Notes: generated from the sequence alone by a model not told the origin. Shown: positions 18,216 to 29,430, numbered from the stretch's first letter. The stretch is DNA of 64,000 bases from Cybelea sp963824595 (GCA_963824595.1 CAWGPY010000004.1:62001-126000), one strand, 5' to 3'. Numbers and translations: made by a program.

Positions 18216-18415
18216 ACGGGTGCGTTCCCGTCGGTGAACACGCTCTCGATCGGGCAGCCGAAGAGGCGCGCGATGCGAAATGCGAGCGGCAAGCTCGGGT
18301 CGTACTTTTCGGTTTCGATCGCGTTGACGGTTTGCCGGCTGACGTCGAGCTGATTCGCCAACTCCCCTTGCGACCACGAACGTTCGGCGCGGAGCGTGCG
18401 CAGACGGTTCTTCAT
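18212..18415 (-). CDS. Small Xre-family HTH repressor (YozG-like)
   Basis: A 67-residue DNA-binding protein: LRAERSWSQGELANQLDVSRQTVNAIE is the helix-turn-helix, with LAFRIARLFGCPIESVF as the closing helices. This matches the small Xre regulators that travel with a membrane protein. ATG 18415 overlaps the stop of the membrane-protein gene as ATGA, so translation is coupled. The perfect 27-bp dyad in the promoter upstream of the pair (18808-18834) is the obvious candidate operator for autoregulation. Confidence 0.88.
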   Translation of the reverse strand: MKNRLRTLRAERSWSQGELANQLDVSRQTVNAIETEKYDPSLPLAFRIARLFGCPIESVFTDGNAPV

Positions 18416-18792
18416 CGGTAGCGAAGACGAGCGAGGCACGTTCCGACCAGCCACGCTCCGGCCATGATGGGCCAGACCCAGAAGAACGACAGCGGCGGTG
18501 CGCCGCCGGTGTTCTCGAGAAATCCGTACGAGAACGTCAGGATCGCGGTCGCTCCAAAGGCAAACGTGATCGCTTCCGTCTGCATCCGTTGGGCGAGCTC
18601 GTCCATGCTGCGATATCGCGCCATGATCACCAACAGAATGCCGACGCCCGGCACCATCGGCACGAGGCTGAAGGGGATCGCCAACGACGACGGCACGAGG
18701 CCGCGGTCAAATGCCGAGAGGCTTCCCGCCAGCAGCAGAGCGTAGACGGCGAGCAGGCTCCAGAGCCGGACTTGATACTGAGTGTTCGTCAC
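18412..18792 (-). CDS. Four-helix membrane protein partnered with Xre regulator
   Basis: About 126 residues with four hydrophobic segments (LLAVYALLLAGSLSAF, SLVPMVPGVGILLVIMA, AFGATAILTFSYGF, WVWPIMAGAWLVGTCLA). Start set at GTG 18792, which lies where transcription should begin from the promoter at 18800-18828, so the message is likely leaderless. Membrane protein plus small Xre repressor is a common pair, but the membrane protein's function is not known. Its stop overlaps the Xre start. Confidence 0.75.
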   Translation of the reverse strand: MTNTQYQVRLWSLLAVYALLLAGSLSAFDRGLVPSSLAIPFSLVPMVPGVGILLVIMARYRSMDELAQRMQTEAITFAFGATAILTFSYGFLENTGGAPPLSFFWVWPIMAGAWLVGTCLARLRYR

Positions 18793-18799
18793 GGGGGAA

Positions 18800-18834
18800 A
18801 GTGTATGGCATCCTTGACGTATTGTCAAGGATGC
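18800..18834 (-). promoter_or_regulatory. Sigma70-type promoter with perfect 27-bp dyad operator
   Basis: On the minus strand TTGACA (18828-18823) and TACACT (18805-18800) are separated by exactly 17 bases. GCATCCTTGAC (18808-18818) and GTCAAGGATGC (18824-18834) form a perfect 11-base inverted repeat with a five-base centre, covering the -35 box and most of the spacer. A bound repressor would block polymerase. Expected transcription start coincides with GTG 18792. The plus strand also has TTGACG and TACTTG 17 bases apart, so the cyclase-like gene may share control. Confidence 0.75.
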
Positions 18835-18879
18835 TTTACTTGCAGTAAGCCCCATCTACAGCTGCGAACGAGGCGCGCG

Positions 18880-19800
18880 ATGAGCGAAGCGAGCGTCGTC
18901 CGGTGGCTCCTCGGCGGGGACCCCGCGATTCGCTGGCAGGTCATGCGCGATCTCACGCACGAGACCGATGCCGGCGTGGCCGCTGAGCGGTCGCGCGTCG
19001 CCAGCGAGGGATGGGGGCGAGCCTTGCTCGATCGCCAGTCGGCGCAAGGCTCCTGGGGCGGCCCCAACGACGAGGGCTGGATGATCACGATGGACGCGCT
19101 CGCGCTGCTGCGGGAGATGGGCCTCGATCCGTCGAGCGACGAGGCGCGGCGCGCGATCGCGCGCGTCACGGAGCACTTGACGTGGGCAACGCTCGGCAAC
19201 CGGCCGTACTTCGACGGCGAAACCGAGGCGTGCATCAACGGCGCCATCTTGGCGTTCGGCAGTTATTTCGGCGAGCGCTGCGACAAAATCGTCGATCGGC
19301 TCTTAGGCGAACAGCTTGCCGACGGCGGATGGAACTGCGAAGCGCCGCCGAGCGTCCGGTCGTCGTTCAACTCGACGATTCGCGTGCTGGAAGGCCTCCT
19401 CGAGTACGAGCGCAGGTGGGGTGCGGCGAGCGCCGTCACCGCAGCTCGCATGAAAGGACACGAGTATTTGCTCGAGCGCCGGCTGTTCAAACGGTTGACC
19501 ACCGGCGAGACCGTCGATCGCGCGTGGACGCGCTTCGCGTTTCCGACGATGTGGCACTACGACGTCCTGCGGGGCCTCGACTATTTCCGAAGCGCGGGGG
19601 CCGAGCTCGACGACCGTCTCGCCGAGGCGATCGAAATCGTCGAAGGCCGGCGTCATCAGAACGGCCGATGGCCGATGAACCGTCTCCACGCAGACCGGCT
19701 TGGCTTCACACCGGAACCCGAAGTCGGCCGCGCGAGCCGTTGGAATACTATCCGCGCCCTACGCGTCTTGCACTGGTACCGGCGAGCACGCCGCCGTTAG
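18880..19800 (+). CDS. Squalene-cyclase-like alpha/alpha-toroid protein
   Basis: About 306 residues; the longer upstream frame is not protein-like, and ATG 18880 follows a GAGG. The sequence is helical and has paired repeats around QGSWGGPNDEGW and LADGGWNCE, the QW-like motifs of terpene cyclase/prenyltransferase toroids, with FPTMWHYDVLRGLDYF later. The cyclase DxDD acid motif is not evident, so catalysis is doubtful. Many bacteria carry such soluble proteins of unknown role. Its stop overlaps the convergent quinoprotein gene by four bases. Confidence 0.8.
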   Translation: MSEASVVRWLLGGDPAIRWQVMRDLTHETDAGVAAERSRVASEGWGRALLDRQSAQGSWGGPNDEGWMITMDALALLREMGLDPSSDEARRAIARVTEHLTWATLGNRPYFDGETEACINGAILAFGSYFGERCDKIVDRLLGEQLADGGWNCEAPPSVRSSFNSTIRVLEGLLEYERRWGAASAVTAARMKGHEYLLERRLFKRLTTGETVDRAWTRFAFPTMWHYDVLRGLDYFRSAGAELDDRLAEAIEIVEGRRHQNGRWPMNRLHADRLGFTPEPEVGRASRWNTIRALRVLHWYRRARRR

Positions 19801-22616
19801 CGATCGGGCGGCCACGTGCCCTGCGACGGCTTGATGCGCAGGATCGCCGTGGCATGCAGAACGCCGGCCGCGTCGTACGCCCCGCGAGCGTCGAACGACT
19901 CGCCGACGACCAAGACCGACGACCGCTCGCGACGCTCGGCGTCGGAGCCGTCGATTCGCACGACCTTCCCGTTTCGCGTGCGTAAGGCGATCTGCGAGCC
20001 GCTGCGCGCGACGAGCGTGCCGCTGACTTCGTGCGGGGCGCCGAACGTGATACGCGGCGCTTTGACGACCGCGGCTCTCGGCGCCTCGAACTTCTCGTTG
20101 GCGCTTTGGAGCCCGAAGATGTCGAGCTGCTCGTAGCTCGCGACGTACACTTTTCCGTTCGCGACGACCGGCACGATGTTCGCGTTTCCGCCCGCCGACG
20201 CCCAGGTTCCAGCCGGGGCTTGATAGAGGGTCTGGAGCGTCCCGCTTCCCTGAGGCTCCGCGGTCAACGCGAACAGCATGACGTTACCAGGCACGTACGA
20301 CGGCCGGGCGACCGCCCAGACGATCGCGCCGGGATTCTTTCCGTTCGACGAGACGACCGTGAAGAAGCCGGGATCTTGTCCGTTCGGCAGCCCCTGCGAC
20401 GCTCCGGCCGCCGACAATTTGATCGGTCGCGCGGCCGGAACTTTCCATACGGTCACGGCGTTGCCGCCGCTCGCGACGATGCGCGGCACCGAGTCGCTCG
20501 CGGCGTTGAAGTACGACTGGCCGCACCAACAGCCGCCGACGTTCACCGCATCGACGACGTGGTTGGGACCGCTCGGTGTGAATCCGCCCAGGTTTTTCTG
20601 ATTGAGAAGGAACATCGTGCCCTCTTTGCCGGCCGCAGCGGCGAGCGGCGGTTCCTTCTTGGCGTTCGGCAACAGCACCACGCCGCCCGAGCCGAAGTCC
20701 GCATCGGACTGGTCGAGGCCGCCGACGTCGGACGGCGTAAAGAAGCTGCGCAGCCGAGTGAGGTCCGAGCTCACCTTCGCGACGCTCTCGGCGATGTTGG
20801 TGACGCTGTTGTAGGTCGTACCCGACGGGTCGGAGTTGCCGGTGACGAAGTACACGTTCCCGGATGCGTCGGCCGCGAGGCCGTAACCCGACATCCAAAT
20901 CGACGACAGGAAGAAGTCGTCCGGAGAGGACGATTGGGTGTCGTTCAGCCGGTTTGCGGCGAGCGGCGTCAGCGGCCCGGCCTGCCAACCGAGGAGCCAG
21001 CCGCGCGATTGCGATGCGCTGAAGTCGCAGAAGCTGCCGAATCCGGCGTAGACGATGCCCTTCGATTCGAGCAGCGCGGGTCGTTGACGCTGGTACGTCG
21101 CGTTGAAGGTAAACTGATATCCGTTGGATAGCATGTGCGATGCCGACACGAGCACCGGCGCTACCGCGTCGGACAGATCCGCCAAGCTGAGTTCGTGGAG
21201 ATAATAAGCCGGCGTGCTGCCTTGCATGACGTAGGCGATCACGTACATCACGTTGGCCTGTTTGTCGATGACCGGCGTCCCGTCGATTCCTACGTTCGGC
21301 CCGTTGTTGTTGCAGCCCAACGGCGTGGGAACGGGGCTGCCGAGACTCTGCTGGAACAGGACGGTGCCGCTCGAGGCGTCGATGGCGTAGACCGTGTCGT
21401 TTTCCGTCGTGACGTACGCGACGTCGTGCTTGCCGGGAGCCGCGCCGCGCGTCGTCTTCTCGTTCGGAACGATCAGCGGTTGCGTGTCGACCTGGTCGTC
21501 GACCGCCACCGCGTGCAGCAGCCCGAACGATCCGCCGCCGACGGTATCGTCGGTCAGCAGCGTCTCTTTGTCGTCCCAGCCGGTCCGCAGGTTATTATAA
21601 TGATAGGTGGTCACGGCGATCTTGCGGCGCCGCGCGGGGCTGACGGTCGCGGCCTGGGGTTCGCGCGCGTTCGCCACGGTCTGCGTGGGTCCGTCGCCGC
21701 CGGGATAGGCGTAGAACATGACGCCGGGCGCCGACGCGTCGTACACGCCGCGATTGGGCACGGCGATTTGGCCGCCCGCGATCGCGAACTGCAGCGGGCT
21801 TCCCGCGCCTCGCAGCGCGGTCCGGCTTACCAGTGACGCCCGCGTGCCGGTCACCCGGAACCGGAGGATCGTCGCCTGGCCGGAGCTCGTGTCGGGGCTT
21901 TCTACCGCGAGGTACTTGCCGTCCCATTGAATCGAGCCGATGAGCGCGGGCCGTGTCCGGCCCCACGGGACGTTCTTCATTCGCGTTCCGCCCTTGCGCA
22001 GCTCGAGCAGGTTCGGAGCGCGGTTGAGAGCGGCCGCGGCTTCGACGAAGAGGTTTCCATCCTCGTCGTACGCGGACGACCAATAGACGCCGCGAGGTCC
22101 CCGGTAGATCCGCGGGCTGCCCGCAGCGTTGGGGTAGACGGCGACGCCGGATTTGCGCGGCGTGCCGCCGGAGACGGCGAGGTCCCCGGTGGCCGGATCG
22201 ACGGCGCAGAACTGCGTGTCCCCGCCCGGCGCGCCGCGTAACGCCGCGATCGGCCGCGTGCCGCCGTGGGCGTACTCGCGCACTTCGTTCCCTGACGGGA
22301 TGAAGACATTGCCGTTGCCGTCCGAGCATAGACCGGTGGCTCGAGCGTTGAGAAGCCAGCCTTCGAGTTTGTTGTCCGGCTGGGAGTAGGCGTAGACGCT
22401 GCCGTCTCTGCGGTTCGACACGTAGAGGAGATCGTGCACCTGCGCATCGCGAGCCATCCACGACGTCTCCCCGTTGACGGGACCGGACGAACCGGTCGAG
22501 GAGTTGAAGCGCGACTGGCTCGCCCCGATCGGCGAGCCGGTTCCGTTGTCGCCGCACGCGCTCAGCGCGAACGCACCGACGACGAGTGAGAGTATTCGAG
22601 CCGAACGCGAAGCCAT
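19797..22616 (-). CDS. Large secreted lipoprotein: propeller domain fused to PQQ-like quinoprotein domain
   Basis: ATG 22616 is chosen for the GGGAGG five bases upstream. The signal peptide ends ALSAC. Residues about 45-320 form a propeller closely related to the lipoproteins at 31373 and 34583 (TSWMARDAQVHDLLYVSN opening). Residues about 330-840 contain a PQQ-dependent-dehydrogenase-like propeller (VAYVTTENDTVYAIDASSG, GTPVIDKQANVMYVIAYV, YGLAADASGNVYFVTGNS). A final 80-residue beta domain resembles DUF5666. Whether it binds PQQ or is enzymatic cannot be told; the catalytic Asp region is unclear. Confidence 0.85.
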   Translation of the reverse strand: MASRSARILSLVVGAFALSACGDNGTGSPIGASQSRFNSSTGSSGPVNGETSWMARDAQVHDLLYVSNRRDGSVYAYSQPDNKLEGWLLNARATGLCSDGNGNVFIPSGNEVREYAHGGTRPIAALRGAPGGDTQFCAVDPATGDLAVSGGTPRKSGVAVYPNAAGSPRIYRGPRGVYWSSAYDEDGNLFVEAAAALNRAPNLLELRKGGTRMKNVPWGRTRPALIGSIQWDGKYLAVESPDTSSGQATILRFRVTGTRASLVSRTALRGAGSPLQFAIAGGQIAVPNRGVYDASAPGVMFYAYPGGDGPTQTVANAREPQAATVSPARRRKIAVTTYHYNNLRTGWDDKETLLTDDTVGGGSFGLLHAVAVDDQVDTQPLIVPNEKTTRGAAPGKHDVAYVTTENDTVYAIDASSGTVLFQQSLGSPVPTPLGCNNNGPNVGIDGTPVIDKQANVMYVIAYVMQGSTPAYYLHELSLADLSDAVAPVLVSASHMLSNGYQFTFNATYQRQRPALLESKGIVYAGFGSFCDFSASQSRGWLLGWQAGPLTPLAANRLNDTQSSSPDDFFLSSIWMSGYGLAADASGNVYFVTGNSDPSGTTYNSVTNIAESVAKVSSDLTRLRSFFTPSDVGGLDQSDADFGSGGVVLLPNAKKEPPLAAAAGKEGTMFLLNQKNLGGFTPSGPNHVVDAVNVGGCWCGQSYFNAASDSVPRIVASGGNAVTVWKVPAARPIKLSAAGASQGLPNGQDPGFFTVVSSNGKNPGAIVWAVARPSYVPGNVMLFALTAEPQGSGTLQTLYQAPAGTWASAGGNANIVPVVANGKVYVASYEQLDIFGLQSANEKFEAPRAAVVKAPRITFGAPHEVSGTLVARSGSQIALRTRNGKVVRIDGSDAERRERSSVLVVGESFDARGAYDAAGVLHATAILRIKPSQGTWPPDR

Positions 22617-22705
22617 CTCCACCTCCCCGAGTGTGGAGTGATTTTTATGTCCGCACGTTAAGCCCTGCGGGCAAGCTCCGGCGTCGCGGCGAAGCGAACC
22701 GCTTC

Positions 22706-23017
22706 GTGAAATCGATATCAGCGCGCGAGCTTGCGGCTCGTCTCGACGGCGACGAGGCGCCGTTCCTGCTCGACGTACGCGAACCGGAAGAACTGGCCGA
22801 TGGCAGGATCGCGGGCTCGGTCAACATTCCGATGACGCAGGTGGAGGATCGGCTGAGCGAAGTTCCGACCGATCGCGATATCGTCGTGATCTGCCACGCC
22901 GGCGCGCGAAGCGCGTACGTCACGCGCAAGCTAAACGCGCTCGGCTACGGTCGGGCGGTGAATTTGGGCGGCGGAATGGACGCCTGGAGCGACGAGCGGG
23001 GTCCTAACCCCAACTGA
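22706..23017 (+). CDS. Rhodanese-domain sulfurtransferase
   Basis: Start set at GTG 22706, giving 103 residues, the usual single-domain rhodanese size; the longer frame from 22586 adds an unlikely N-terminus. FLLDVREPEELADGRIAGSVNIP is the substrate-binding edge (here seen as residues 20-42), and ICHAGARSAYV holds the active-site loop CxxxxR. It transfers sulfane sulfur in the cytoplasm, or acts in sulfide or thiol homeostasis. Ends 12 bases before the convergent Fur/PerR gene. Confidence 0.9.
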   Translation: MKSISARELAARLDGDEAPFLLDVREPEELADGRIAGSVNIPMTQVEDRLSEVPTDRDIVVICHAGARSAYVTRKLNALGYGRAVNLGGGMDAWSDERGPNPN

Positions 23018-23029
23018 CGGCCGCGACGG

Positions 23030-23467
23030 CTAACCGCACTTCCCGCAGCGCCCTTCGAACGTTACGCGTTCGCTCTCGATCTCGAACCCGTGCTGCTGAG
23101 CGAGCGCCTTGAGCGTGCGCGCCGGGATCGCGTACGGCACGTCTTCGATCTCGCCGCACGTGCGGCAGCGAAAGTGCGCGTGCTGCGGCCCCGACGGCTC
23201 ATAGGTCGCGGCGTTGACGCCGGGCACGTTGAGCTCCGACACCAAGCCGGCGTCCCGCAAACGCTCGAGGCCGCGATAGACGGTTGAGAACCCGATGCCC
23301 GGCCGCCGCTCGGTGGCCTTCGCATAGATCTCCGACGGCGTGAGGTGGCGCCCGATGCCGCTCTCTTCGACGATCTCGAAAATCAGCCGGTAGTTCTTCG
23401 GCAGCGACGGTTGACGGCGGGCGTCCGGCGGCGGTATCCTGGTGTTCCGCCTATATGAGAGTGACAT
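23030..23467 (-). CDS. Fur-family regulator, probably PerR-type peroxide sensor
   Basis: A 145-residue Fur-fold protein: winged HTH with STVYRGLERLRDAGLV, metal-binding HAHFRCRTCGEIEDV, and a second CxxC in FEGRCGKCG that makes the structural zinc site. The divergent neighbour is katG, the classic PerR target, which supports the PerR reading over iron-sensing Fur. ATG 23467 is the only conventional start and sits inside a dyad (23456-23476), so the gene is likely autoregulated. Confidence 0.88.
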   Translation of the reverse strand: MSLSYRRNTRIPPPDARRQPSLPKNYRLIFEIVEESGIGRHLTPSEIYAKATERRPGIGFSTVYRGLERLRDAGLVSELNVPGVNAATYEPSGPQHAHFRCRTCGEIEDVPYAIPARTLKALAQQHGFEIESERVTFEGRCGKCG

Positions 23468-23476
23468 TCACTTTCA
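23456..23476. promoter_or_regulatory. Dyad between perR-like gene and katG, probable Fur/PerR operator
   Basis: TGAGAGTGA (23456-23464) and TCACTTTCA (23468-23476) flank CAT and match at eight of nine positions. It lies in the divergent intergenic region of the Fur-type regulator and katG and overlaps the regulator's ATG. On the minus strand TTGAAA and TATAGG sit 16 bases apart on either side of the dyad core, a placement expected for repression. Confidence 0.55.
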
Positions 23477-23568
23477 AAGGTTCAAGCGCTCCGCGAACCA
23501 GACCTTTCTGGCCCCGCGCTCCCGGAACCCCAACGTACCTTCCGTCCGGATCGGAGAAGTAACGCCAC

Positions 23569-25776
<2,208 letters not shown>

Positions 25777-26220
25777 CCGTCGGCATCCGCGCGTTGGCGG
25801 TCTTCACGCTCGCGGCGACGCTCGGCGGCTGCACTCACAGACCGTACGAAATCGCAAAGCGCGATCGCGAGCGCTTCGCGGCGGGCATGATCGCCGTCGC
25901 AATCCCGGGCAAGCCGCCGTTGATCGAAGGGCTCGACGACTGTACGGTATGGAAGGCGCGCTACTCGGGAGACCGGATCTCCGGCTGGACGCCCGAACTC
26001 GGTGCGGATTGGGGCGCGTCGTATCCGAAGTTTCTCACCGCGTGCCTACAGCAGTCGATCGCGTATCGCAACAAACTGGTCACGGTGTGGTTGTGCGCGC
26101 GCGCCGTCGGCGCGGGCGGCGGCTGCACCAACGGCGGACACTACCTGAGTGCCACGGGCGAGCGCCCGTGGCGCTTCAGCCGGGACGGCATCGCGTGGGT
26201 CAACCTTCCCCGGTAAAAGG

Positions 26221-26685
26221 CTAGGGCTTCGTCGTCCAGACCATCGTCGAGATCAGCCACGTTCCCCCGGCGTCGTGGAAGGTATACGTAAGCGTTCCCG
26301 ATTCGGAGAACGGCTTGCCGGCGGCGAGTCCCGAGATCGTGAGCGATTGCACCAAGTACGCGTCCGTCGCGGATTGACGAAACTCTCCGTTGCGATTCAC
26401 CGCCGCTTGAAAGTGGGTCAGCTTGGCCTTCTGCGCGACCGCCTCGACGACGTGCCACCACGCGGCCGCTGCTCCGGCCCCGCGCCACACGAACGGCGGG
26501 TTCTCGTCGACGATGACCGCGTCGTGGGTGAAGAGGCCGCTCAAGGCTGAGGCATCGTTCGCGTTCGTGGCGCGGATCATGGCGGTCGTCAGCTTGACGA
26601 TGGGTGCCGGCGGGCCCGAGGCGGCAAGCGCGCGTACCGGCGCAATCGCCAGGGCGAGAACGGCGGCAAGGATTCGGATCGGCAT
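26221..26685 (-). CDS. Secreted SnoaL/DUF4440-type NTF2-like protein
   Basis: A signal peptide (MPIRILAAVLALAIAPVRALA) precedes a 130-residue NTF2-like domain: LTTAMIRATNANDASALSGLFTHDAVIVD (first helices, residues about 30-60) and the closing GTLTYTFHDAGGTWLISTMVWT. Such folds bind small ligands or act as isomerases; no catalytic residues can be assigned. AGGAGG lies ideally before ATG 26685 and overlaps the stop of the upstream small gene, so the two form an operon. Confidence 0.82.
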   Translation of the reverse strand: MPIRILAAVLALAIAPVRALAASGPPAPIVKLTTAMIRATNANDASALSGLFTHDAVIVDENPPFVWRGAGAAAAWWHVVEAVAQKAKLTHFQAAVNRNGEFRQSATDAYLVQSLTISGLAAGKPFSESGTLTYTFHDAGGTWLISTMVWTTKP

Positions 26686-26694
26686 GGAGTCCTC

Positions 26695-26949
26695 CTAGTC
26701 TTCGAAGCGATCTTCGCCGATGGGCGCTTGCAAGATGCGGATCCACTCGACTGCCCCGGCGTCGCGCACCGGGGAGTAGACGTCTTCGGATGCCTCGGCG
26801 CTCGACTCGTGCGGCGACTGCATGGCATAGCGGGTTCCCGCCGGCGCGGCGTCGGTTCCCGCGACGAGCCGCCCGACGAGCGTTATCCCCGATGCGAGTT
26901 TCAGCTCGACGTGGCGGCCGACAAACTCCCGGAGTTCTTCGTCCGTCAT
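26695..26949 (-). CDS. Small cytoplasmic protein, SM-like beta fold, unknown function
   Basis: An 84-residue protein. FVGRHVELKLASGITLVGRLV has the strand pattern of the SM1 motif in LSm/Hfq-like barrels (a ligand-binding five-stranded fold), but the rest is too divergent to assign it to Hfq. No signal peptide. Its stop codon lies inside the ribosome-binding site of the downstream NTF2-like gene, consistent with coupled expression. Confidence 0.65.
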   Translation of the reverse strand: MTDEELREFVGRHVELKLASGITLVGRLVAGTDAAPAGTRYAMQSPHESSAEASEDVYSPVRDAGAVEWIRILQAPIGEDRFED

Positions 26950-26973
26950 GGCGATGCGGTTTCGGCCATCCGT

Positions 26974-27005
26974 TTAGTGGACCTTCGTGTTAGTGGACCT
27001 TCGTG
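26974..27005. repeat. Perfect 16-bp tandem duplication at a gene end
   Basis: TTAGTGGACCTTCGTG occurs twice head to tail (26974-26989 and 26990-27005). The second copy encodes the last five codons and stop of the lipoprotein gene that follows; the first copy duplicates them just beyond the stop, so the protein is unaffected. Looks like recent replication slippage. Confidence 0.9.
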
Positions 27006-28072
27006 ACGTAGCCGTTGGCGAGACCGGCGCCCATGTAGACCCCGATGACGGTGCGCTGATAGATCGAGTTGGCGCTGACGGGGCCGATCTGAATCGCGGT
27101 GCCCGCGGTCCAGTTGCGAATCGGCAGGAAGAAACCGTACTCGAGGGTCTTATCTTTGAGGTCGAAGTAGTCGCCGATGACGTTGTAGTTGCCGGGGCCG
27201 CCCGCTCCGGTGATTCCTTCGAAGTGGGTGAGGATCGACTTCGGCCAGTCGTACACGAGCATTTTTGTCCCGGCAAGGTTGCGCACGTACGCGTGCGTGC
27301 CTTTCTTGTCGGTGTAGCCGCCGGCGATGGCGACGGCGTTTCCGTTCATCCAAATGCCGTACGCCGTCGAGCTGATCGAGCCGGGGAACTCGAGCGTCGA
27401 GAACGCGGCCGTGGCGGAGTCGTAGATGAACGCGTGACCGGAGGCCGGATAGGTGTCCCAAGAGATCGTGGTCGAGCCCGACTTCACCGAATCGTAGTTT
27501 CCAACCGCCTTATAGGCCGCATTGCCGTAGTTGCTGTGAACGATCGTGTAGTTGCACGATTTCGGAGCGCAGAGGGCTGCCGGAGCGTCGAGCGTGAGAT
27601 AGCTCGCGGTCGTAGAGTCGTAGACGAAGCCATCGGCATTCGTCTGTCCTCTCTTCTCGTAACTGCCGACGAGCCGATAGCCCGTCTGCGTAATGGCGGG
27701 GCCATACACGCTGGTCTTCGCCGAGCCGGGATACTCGATCGGCGTCCAAGCGCCGGTTTTTCGATCGTAGACGACGCCCACGTTCGACCCGTCGCGGTTG
27801 TCGACGAAGCCCGTGATGATACCGCCGCGGATGCCCGTGAGGAGCGTCCCGATGGCCTTTGGAAACTGGCGGAGCGGAACGTCGAGCGTTTGCAGCACCA
27901 GTGCGTTCGAGCCGATGGTGAAGGAGCTCGCCTGCGACGACATCGGGGGCACGGCGCCAAAACTGCCCGAGCGAACTCCGCCGCCGCATCCGGCCAGCAG
28001 CGCGATCGAGAACGCCGCGAGTGGGGCGCGCACGCAGGCGGAGGTACGTGGGAAATTCACAATAGACCTCAC
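26990..28072 (-). CDS. Secreted propeller-type lipoprotein
   Basis: The signal peptide ends in the lipobox ALLAGC. The body has repeats such as GFVDNRDGSNVGVVYDRKTG, GFVYDSTTASYLTLDAP and HAFIYDSATAAFSTLEFPGS, about 60 residues apart, each alternating a GxxYDSxT strand with a TLDxPG turn. This is a beta-propeller or HAF-like array related in style to the 3964 gene. Several cysteines (LCAPKSCNY) probably form disulfides. Surface protein of unknown function, divergent from another lipoprotein gene at 28159. Confidence 0.82.
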   Translation of the reverse strand: MRSIVNFPRTSACVRAPLAAFSIALLAGCGGGVRSGSFGAVPPMSSQASSFTIGSNALVLQTLDVPLRQFPKAIGTLLTGIRGGIITGFVDNRDGSNVGVVYDRKTGAWTPIEYPGSAKTSVYGPAITQTGYRLVGSYEKRGQTNADGFVYDSTTASYLTLDAPAALCAPKSCNYTIVHSNYGNAAYKAVGNYDSVKSGSTTISWDTYPASGHAFIYDSATAAFSTLEFPGSISSTAYGIWMNGNAVAIAGGYTDKKGTHAYVRNLAGTKMLVYDWPKSILTHFEGITGAGGPGNYNVIGDYFDLKDKTLEYGFFLPIRNWTAGTAIQIGPVSANSIYQRTVIGVYMGAGLANGYVTKVH

Positions 28073-28158
28073 ATAGTTAGAAGAGAGTGGGTACGGGGTC
28101 TAGCCGCCAGTGTAGCACAGATCGAGGAACGCCGCAGCCCCGGCGCTAAAAGCGGAGT

Positions 28159-29379
28159 ATGCGTGCAACCTATGCGGTCGCGAACTGCGCCGTCGCTCTG
28201 ATCGCAGCCGCGGCGATCGCCGGGTGCGGAGGTCCGCAGGGAGCAACGCCCATCGGCCCTCAATCGTCGTCCTCGCAGTCCGCAGCGTTGAAAACCGGCA
28301 AGACGCCTTCTCGACTGCTCGAAAAGCAGCTCGCGGGAGAGCTGCCGGCGCCGATACCGCCCGACGCATTGCGCCGCGCCGCGCAGCGCGAGCGCGGCGC
28401 GCGTCCGAAACCGGCGCTGCACCCGGGCGCCAAGATCGCCCTGTGGGCGGCGAACACGAACTTCAACTATTTGCTCGGCCAGGATTCGACCGGCCGGAAG
28501 ACGGTGACGGCAGTCGATCTGTCGCAGAACAGCTGCTATTCGCCGGTCGCCGTCAAGGTAGACGGCGCGCAGAACGTGTGGGTCGGTTGCGAGCTCACGT
28601 CGCTCAGCGGCACCAACGGCGCCGTCCAAGAGTACAGCGGCGCCGGCGCGCTGCAGAAGCGCTACCTTCCCGCGTGCCCCACGGCGCCCGCGCACTGCCG
28701 GTCGTTCAGCGGCTACGGGTACGACAGCGGCCTCGACGCCGGCGGCAACGTCTTCGCGTCGCTGAACCTGTACGACATCCAGATCTGCAACCCGAGCTGC
28801 GTCGACACGCTGAGCGCCGGCTTCGAATGGTGGCCGAAGGGCAACCCCTCGGCGACCCCCCGCCTGATCTCCACGGGCGCGAACTGCAGTCCCGTCTGCG
28901 GCGTCGGCTTCATGGACGTCGACGGTTCGGGCAATCTGTGGTTCACCGTCAGCGGCTACGACCAGAGCAGCAACTTCGGATTCGGGCTCGGCGAGATTGC
29001 GAATCCCACGAAGAAGCCGCGCTTCACGCTGGTCGAACCGATCGGCACGTATGGGTTCTTCGGCGGCGTCTATGTCGGGGGCGGCGGCAAGACGCTGAAC
29101 GTGATCGATCAAAAGGCCCGCACGATCTCGCAATACCATCTGCCGCTCGCCCCAAGCGGAGCACCGTTCAACGTGCTCGGTCCGACGCCTCAAACCGCGT
29201 TCGGCGTGGGAGACCCCGTCTCGGGCGGCTTCAATCATGCCGAGACGAAACTCGCCATTGGCGATACCGGTGGGTGGCTCGACGTCGGCAAGGTCGCTTC
29301 CAACGCGTGGTCGGCCGTCGCCAATCTCAACTTCTACAGCGGAATCGAGGGCGCCGCGTACACGCCCTCGGACAAATGA
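28159..29379 (+). CDS. Secreted propeller-type lipoprotein
   Basis: The signal peptide ends in AAAAIAGC. A low-complexity linker and an Arg-rich segment (residues 50-90) precede a propeller domain with GLDAGGNVFASLN, MDVDGSGNLWFTVSG and VAVKVDGAQNVWVGC, where D-x-x-G-N-[VL]-[WF] marks the blades. Numerous cysteines suggest disulfides. Divergent from the 26990-28072 lipoprotein, sharing an 86-base promoter region. Binding partner unknown. Confidence 0.82.
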   Translation: MRATYAVANCAVALIAAAAIAGCGGPQGATPIGPQSSSSQSAALKTGKTPSRLLEKQLAGELPAPIPPDALRRAAQRERGARPKPALHPGAKIALWAANTNFNYLLGQDSTGRKTVTAVDLSQNSCYSPVAVKVDGAQNVWVGCELTSLSGTNGAVQEYSGAGALQKRYLPACPTAPAHCRSFSGYGYDSGLDAGGNVFASLNLYDIQICNPSCVDTLSAGFEWWPKGNPSATPRLISTGANCSPVCGVGFMDVDGSGNLWFTVSGYDQSSNFGFGLGEIANPTKKPRFTLVEPIGTYGFFGGVYVGGGGKTLNVIDQKARTISQYHLPLAPSGAPFNVLGPTPQTAFGVGDPVSGGFNHAETKLAIGDTGGWLDVGKVASNAWSAVANLNFYSGIEGAAYTPSDK

Positions 29380-29430
29380 GATGAAAGCCCCGGCGACGTT
29401 CGAATAGGCCGTCAGAAAGAGGATTTCACG

